DNA of 5,699 bases from Oscillospiraceae bacterium (GTDB lineage: Bacteria; Bacillota; Clostridia; Oscillospirales; Ruminococcaceae), in the NCBI GenBank assembly GCA_900757485.1, contig CAAEOA010000078.1, positions 1 to 5,699 on the forward strand, written 5' to 3'. Position numbers and translations under genes: made by a program. Position 1 is the first letter of the stretch. Each line of letters opens with the position of its first letter. Shown piece by piece: positions 4,966 through 5,699 of the stretch. The notes under the pieces are model-generated. The model was not told where the DNA came from and ran no database searches. It saw only the letters and a list, made by a program, of their open reading frames with translations.

Positions 4966-5699
4966 TTAATCCTCTATGCTTACCACATCGTAACCAAGGT
5001 AATACTTGAATGCTTCCTCTAAAACAGCTTTCACGTGACCGTTTGCAACGGTGGTGTGATGCTTAAAGCCGCCTCGTGCCAGCTTAATCAGCTTATCCTG
5101 CAAATGATCAATCTTAGCTACACCGCCGCACCCGAAAAATTCTTTTTCGATATCGTCGTCGGTAAATTCGCCTTCACTAAAGTAAATCGTAATTTTGCCA
5201 TCCTCGGTTTTGCAATTGGAGAAAGTCATAGGGAAGGATGCAATTCTGCCTTCATTGGTACCCCAGCCGCTGCCGGGATCCCCTTTGTCAAACATCTTGT
5301 GAGAGGTAACTGTTCCCTGTTCCTTCATCAGCTTTTGGGCGGTAGAACCGCAATGGAACAAAATCACCTTATCCGGATCATCTCCGTAATTATTGTTCCA
5401 GTCAAGGCAAGCCGCAGGTCCCTCTGTTGCCAGGGACAGCGCCCGCATTGTGATTGCAGAGCACATATCAATTTCACAGGAAGCCGTAATGCCGCGGTCA
5501 TTCAGCTCGCTCAACAGAACACAGGGACAGACGCGCAGATAGGTTTCCATTTCGTTCCAACAACGGAGCGCGATGGCATCAAGATGATAGGTTTCAATGT
5601 ATTCATCAATCACCACGCTGATTTTAGAAAGCATCAATTTCTTATCTTCAGGAACATGGGAAAAATCGGTGTATTTCTCCAGTGCCGCTTTCTTGGCAA
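4966..5699 (-). CDS. L-fucose isomerase-like protein, C-terminal part, cut by window edge
   Basis: The frame is open to the right edge, giving 243 visible residues. An internal TTG at 5637 is not the start, because the reading frame and the family similarity continue upstream (visible fragment begins AKKAALEKYTDF). The sequence matches the C-terminal domains of L-fucose/L-arabinose isomerase-like proteins (COG2407 type), which interconvert aldoses and ketoses using a divalent metal. Family marks in visible numbering are WNEME around residues 47-51, ASCEID (glutamate about 75, a likely metal ligand), LDWNNNYGDDPDK, the GEFTDD stretch, and HH near 213-214. Full-length members are about 450-500 residues, so roughly half is seen. 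The true sugar substrate cannot be told, since many relatives are uncharacterised. It is probably unrelated in function to the hyd genes. It has no terminator of its own before their promoter. Confidence 0.85.
   Translation of the reverse strand, partial: AKKAALEKYTDFSHVPEDKKLMLSKISVVIDEYIETYHLDAIALRCWNEMETYLRVCPCVLLSELNDRGITASCEIDMCSAITMRALSLATEGPAACLDWNNNYGDDPDKVILFHCGSTAQKLMKEQGTVTSHKMFDKGDPGSGWGTNEGRIASFPMTFSNCKTEDGKITIYFSEGEFTDDDIEKEFFGCGGVAKIDHLQDKLIKLARGGFKHHTTVANGHVKAVLEEAFKYYLGYDVVSIED

Overview
The window carries a maturation locus for [FeFe]-hydrogenase, the iron-iron H2-producing or H2-consuming enzyme of anaerobes, on the minus strand. Every supported gene points leftwards. In order of transcription they are: the C-terminal part of an L-fucose isomerase-like protein (cut by the right edge), a 229-base regulatory gap, a TM1266-type small regulator, hydE, hydG, hydF, and the N-terminal half of a flavodiiron protein (cut by the left edge). 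The catalytic hydrogenase subunit is not in the window. The gene set, moderate GC, AGGA/GGTGA-type ribosome sites and a strong TTGACT/TATAAT promoter suggest a strictly anaerobic Firmicute, probably a gut-type Clostridia member. This placement is inferred from content, not from a database match.

Layout. 4966-5699: isomerase-like gene, open at its 5' end. 4737-4965: a near-consensus sigma-A promoter (4925-4953), then a leader of about 182 nt. The leader holds repeated elements, a long AT-rich hairpin, a seven-codon mini-ORF and a perfect 11-bp intrinsic terminator with U tract (4775-4809), all before the first structural gene. 4479-4736: TM1266-like gene, overlapping hydE (3440-4486) by 8 nt. 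1940-3388: hydG. 628-1833: hydF, with the start moved four codons inside the longest frame. 1-586: flavodiiron protein. The gaps of 51, 106 and 41 nt between the later genes show ribosome sites but no terminator, so hydE to the flavodiiron gene look like one transcription unit.

How the genes work together. From family knowledge, HydG cleaves tyrosine to make the CO and CN- ligands on an iron-cysteine synthon. HydE, a second radical-SAM enzyme, processes that synthon. HydF is the GTPase scaffold on which the two-iron subcluster is completed and passed to apo-hydrogenase. The TM1266-like protein is a small ACT/NikR-like domain protein that co-occurs with these genes. The flavodiiron protein reduces O2 (to water) or NO, so its place after hydF fits protection of the O2-sensitive hydrogenase.

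The most interesting part is the leader. The terminator lies between the only good promoter and the first gene, and its 5' arm is complementary to an upstream segment that also looks like a ribosome site. This suggests that transcription of the hyd operon is controlled by attenuation or by an RNA element I cannot assign to a known class.
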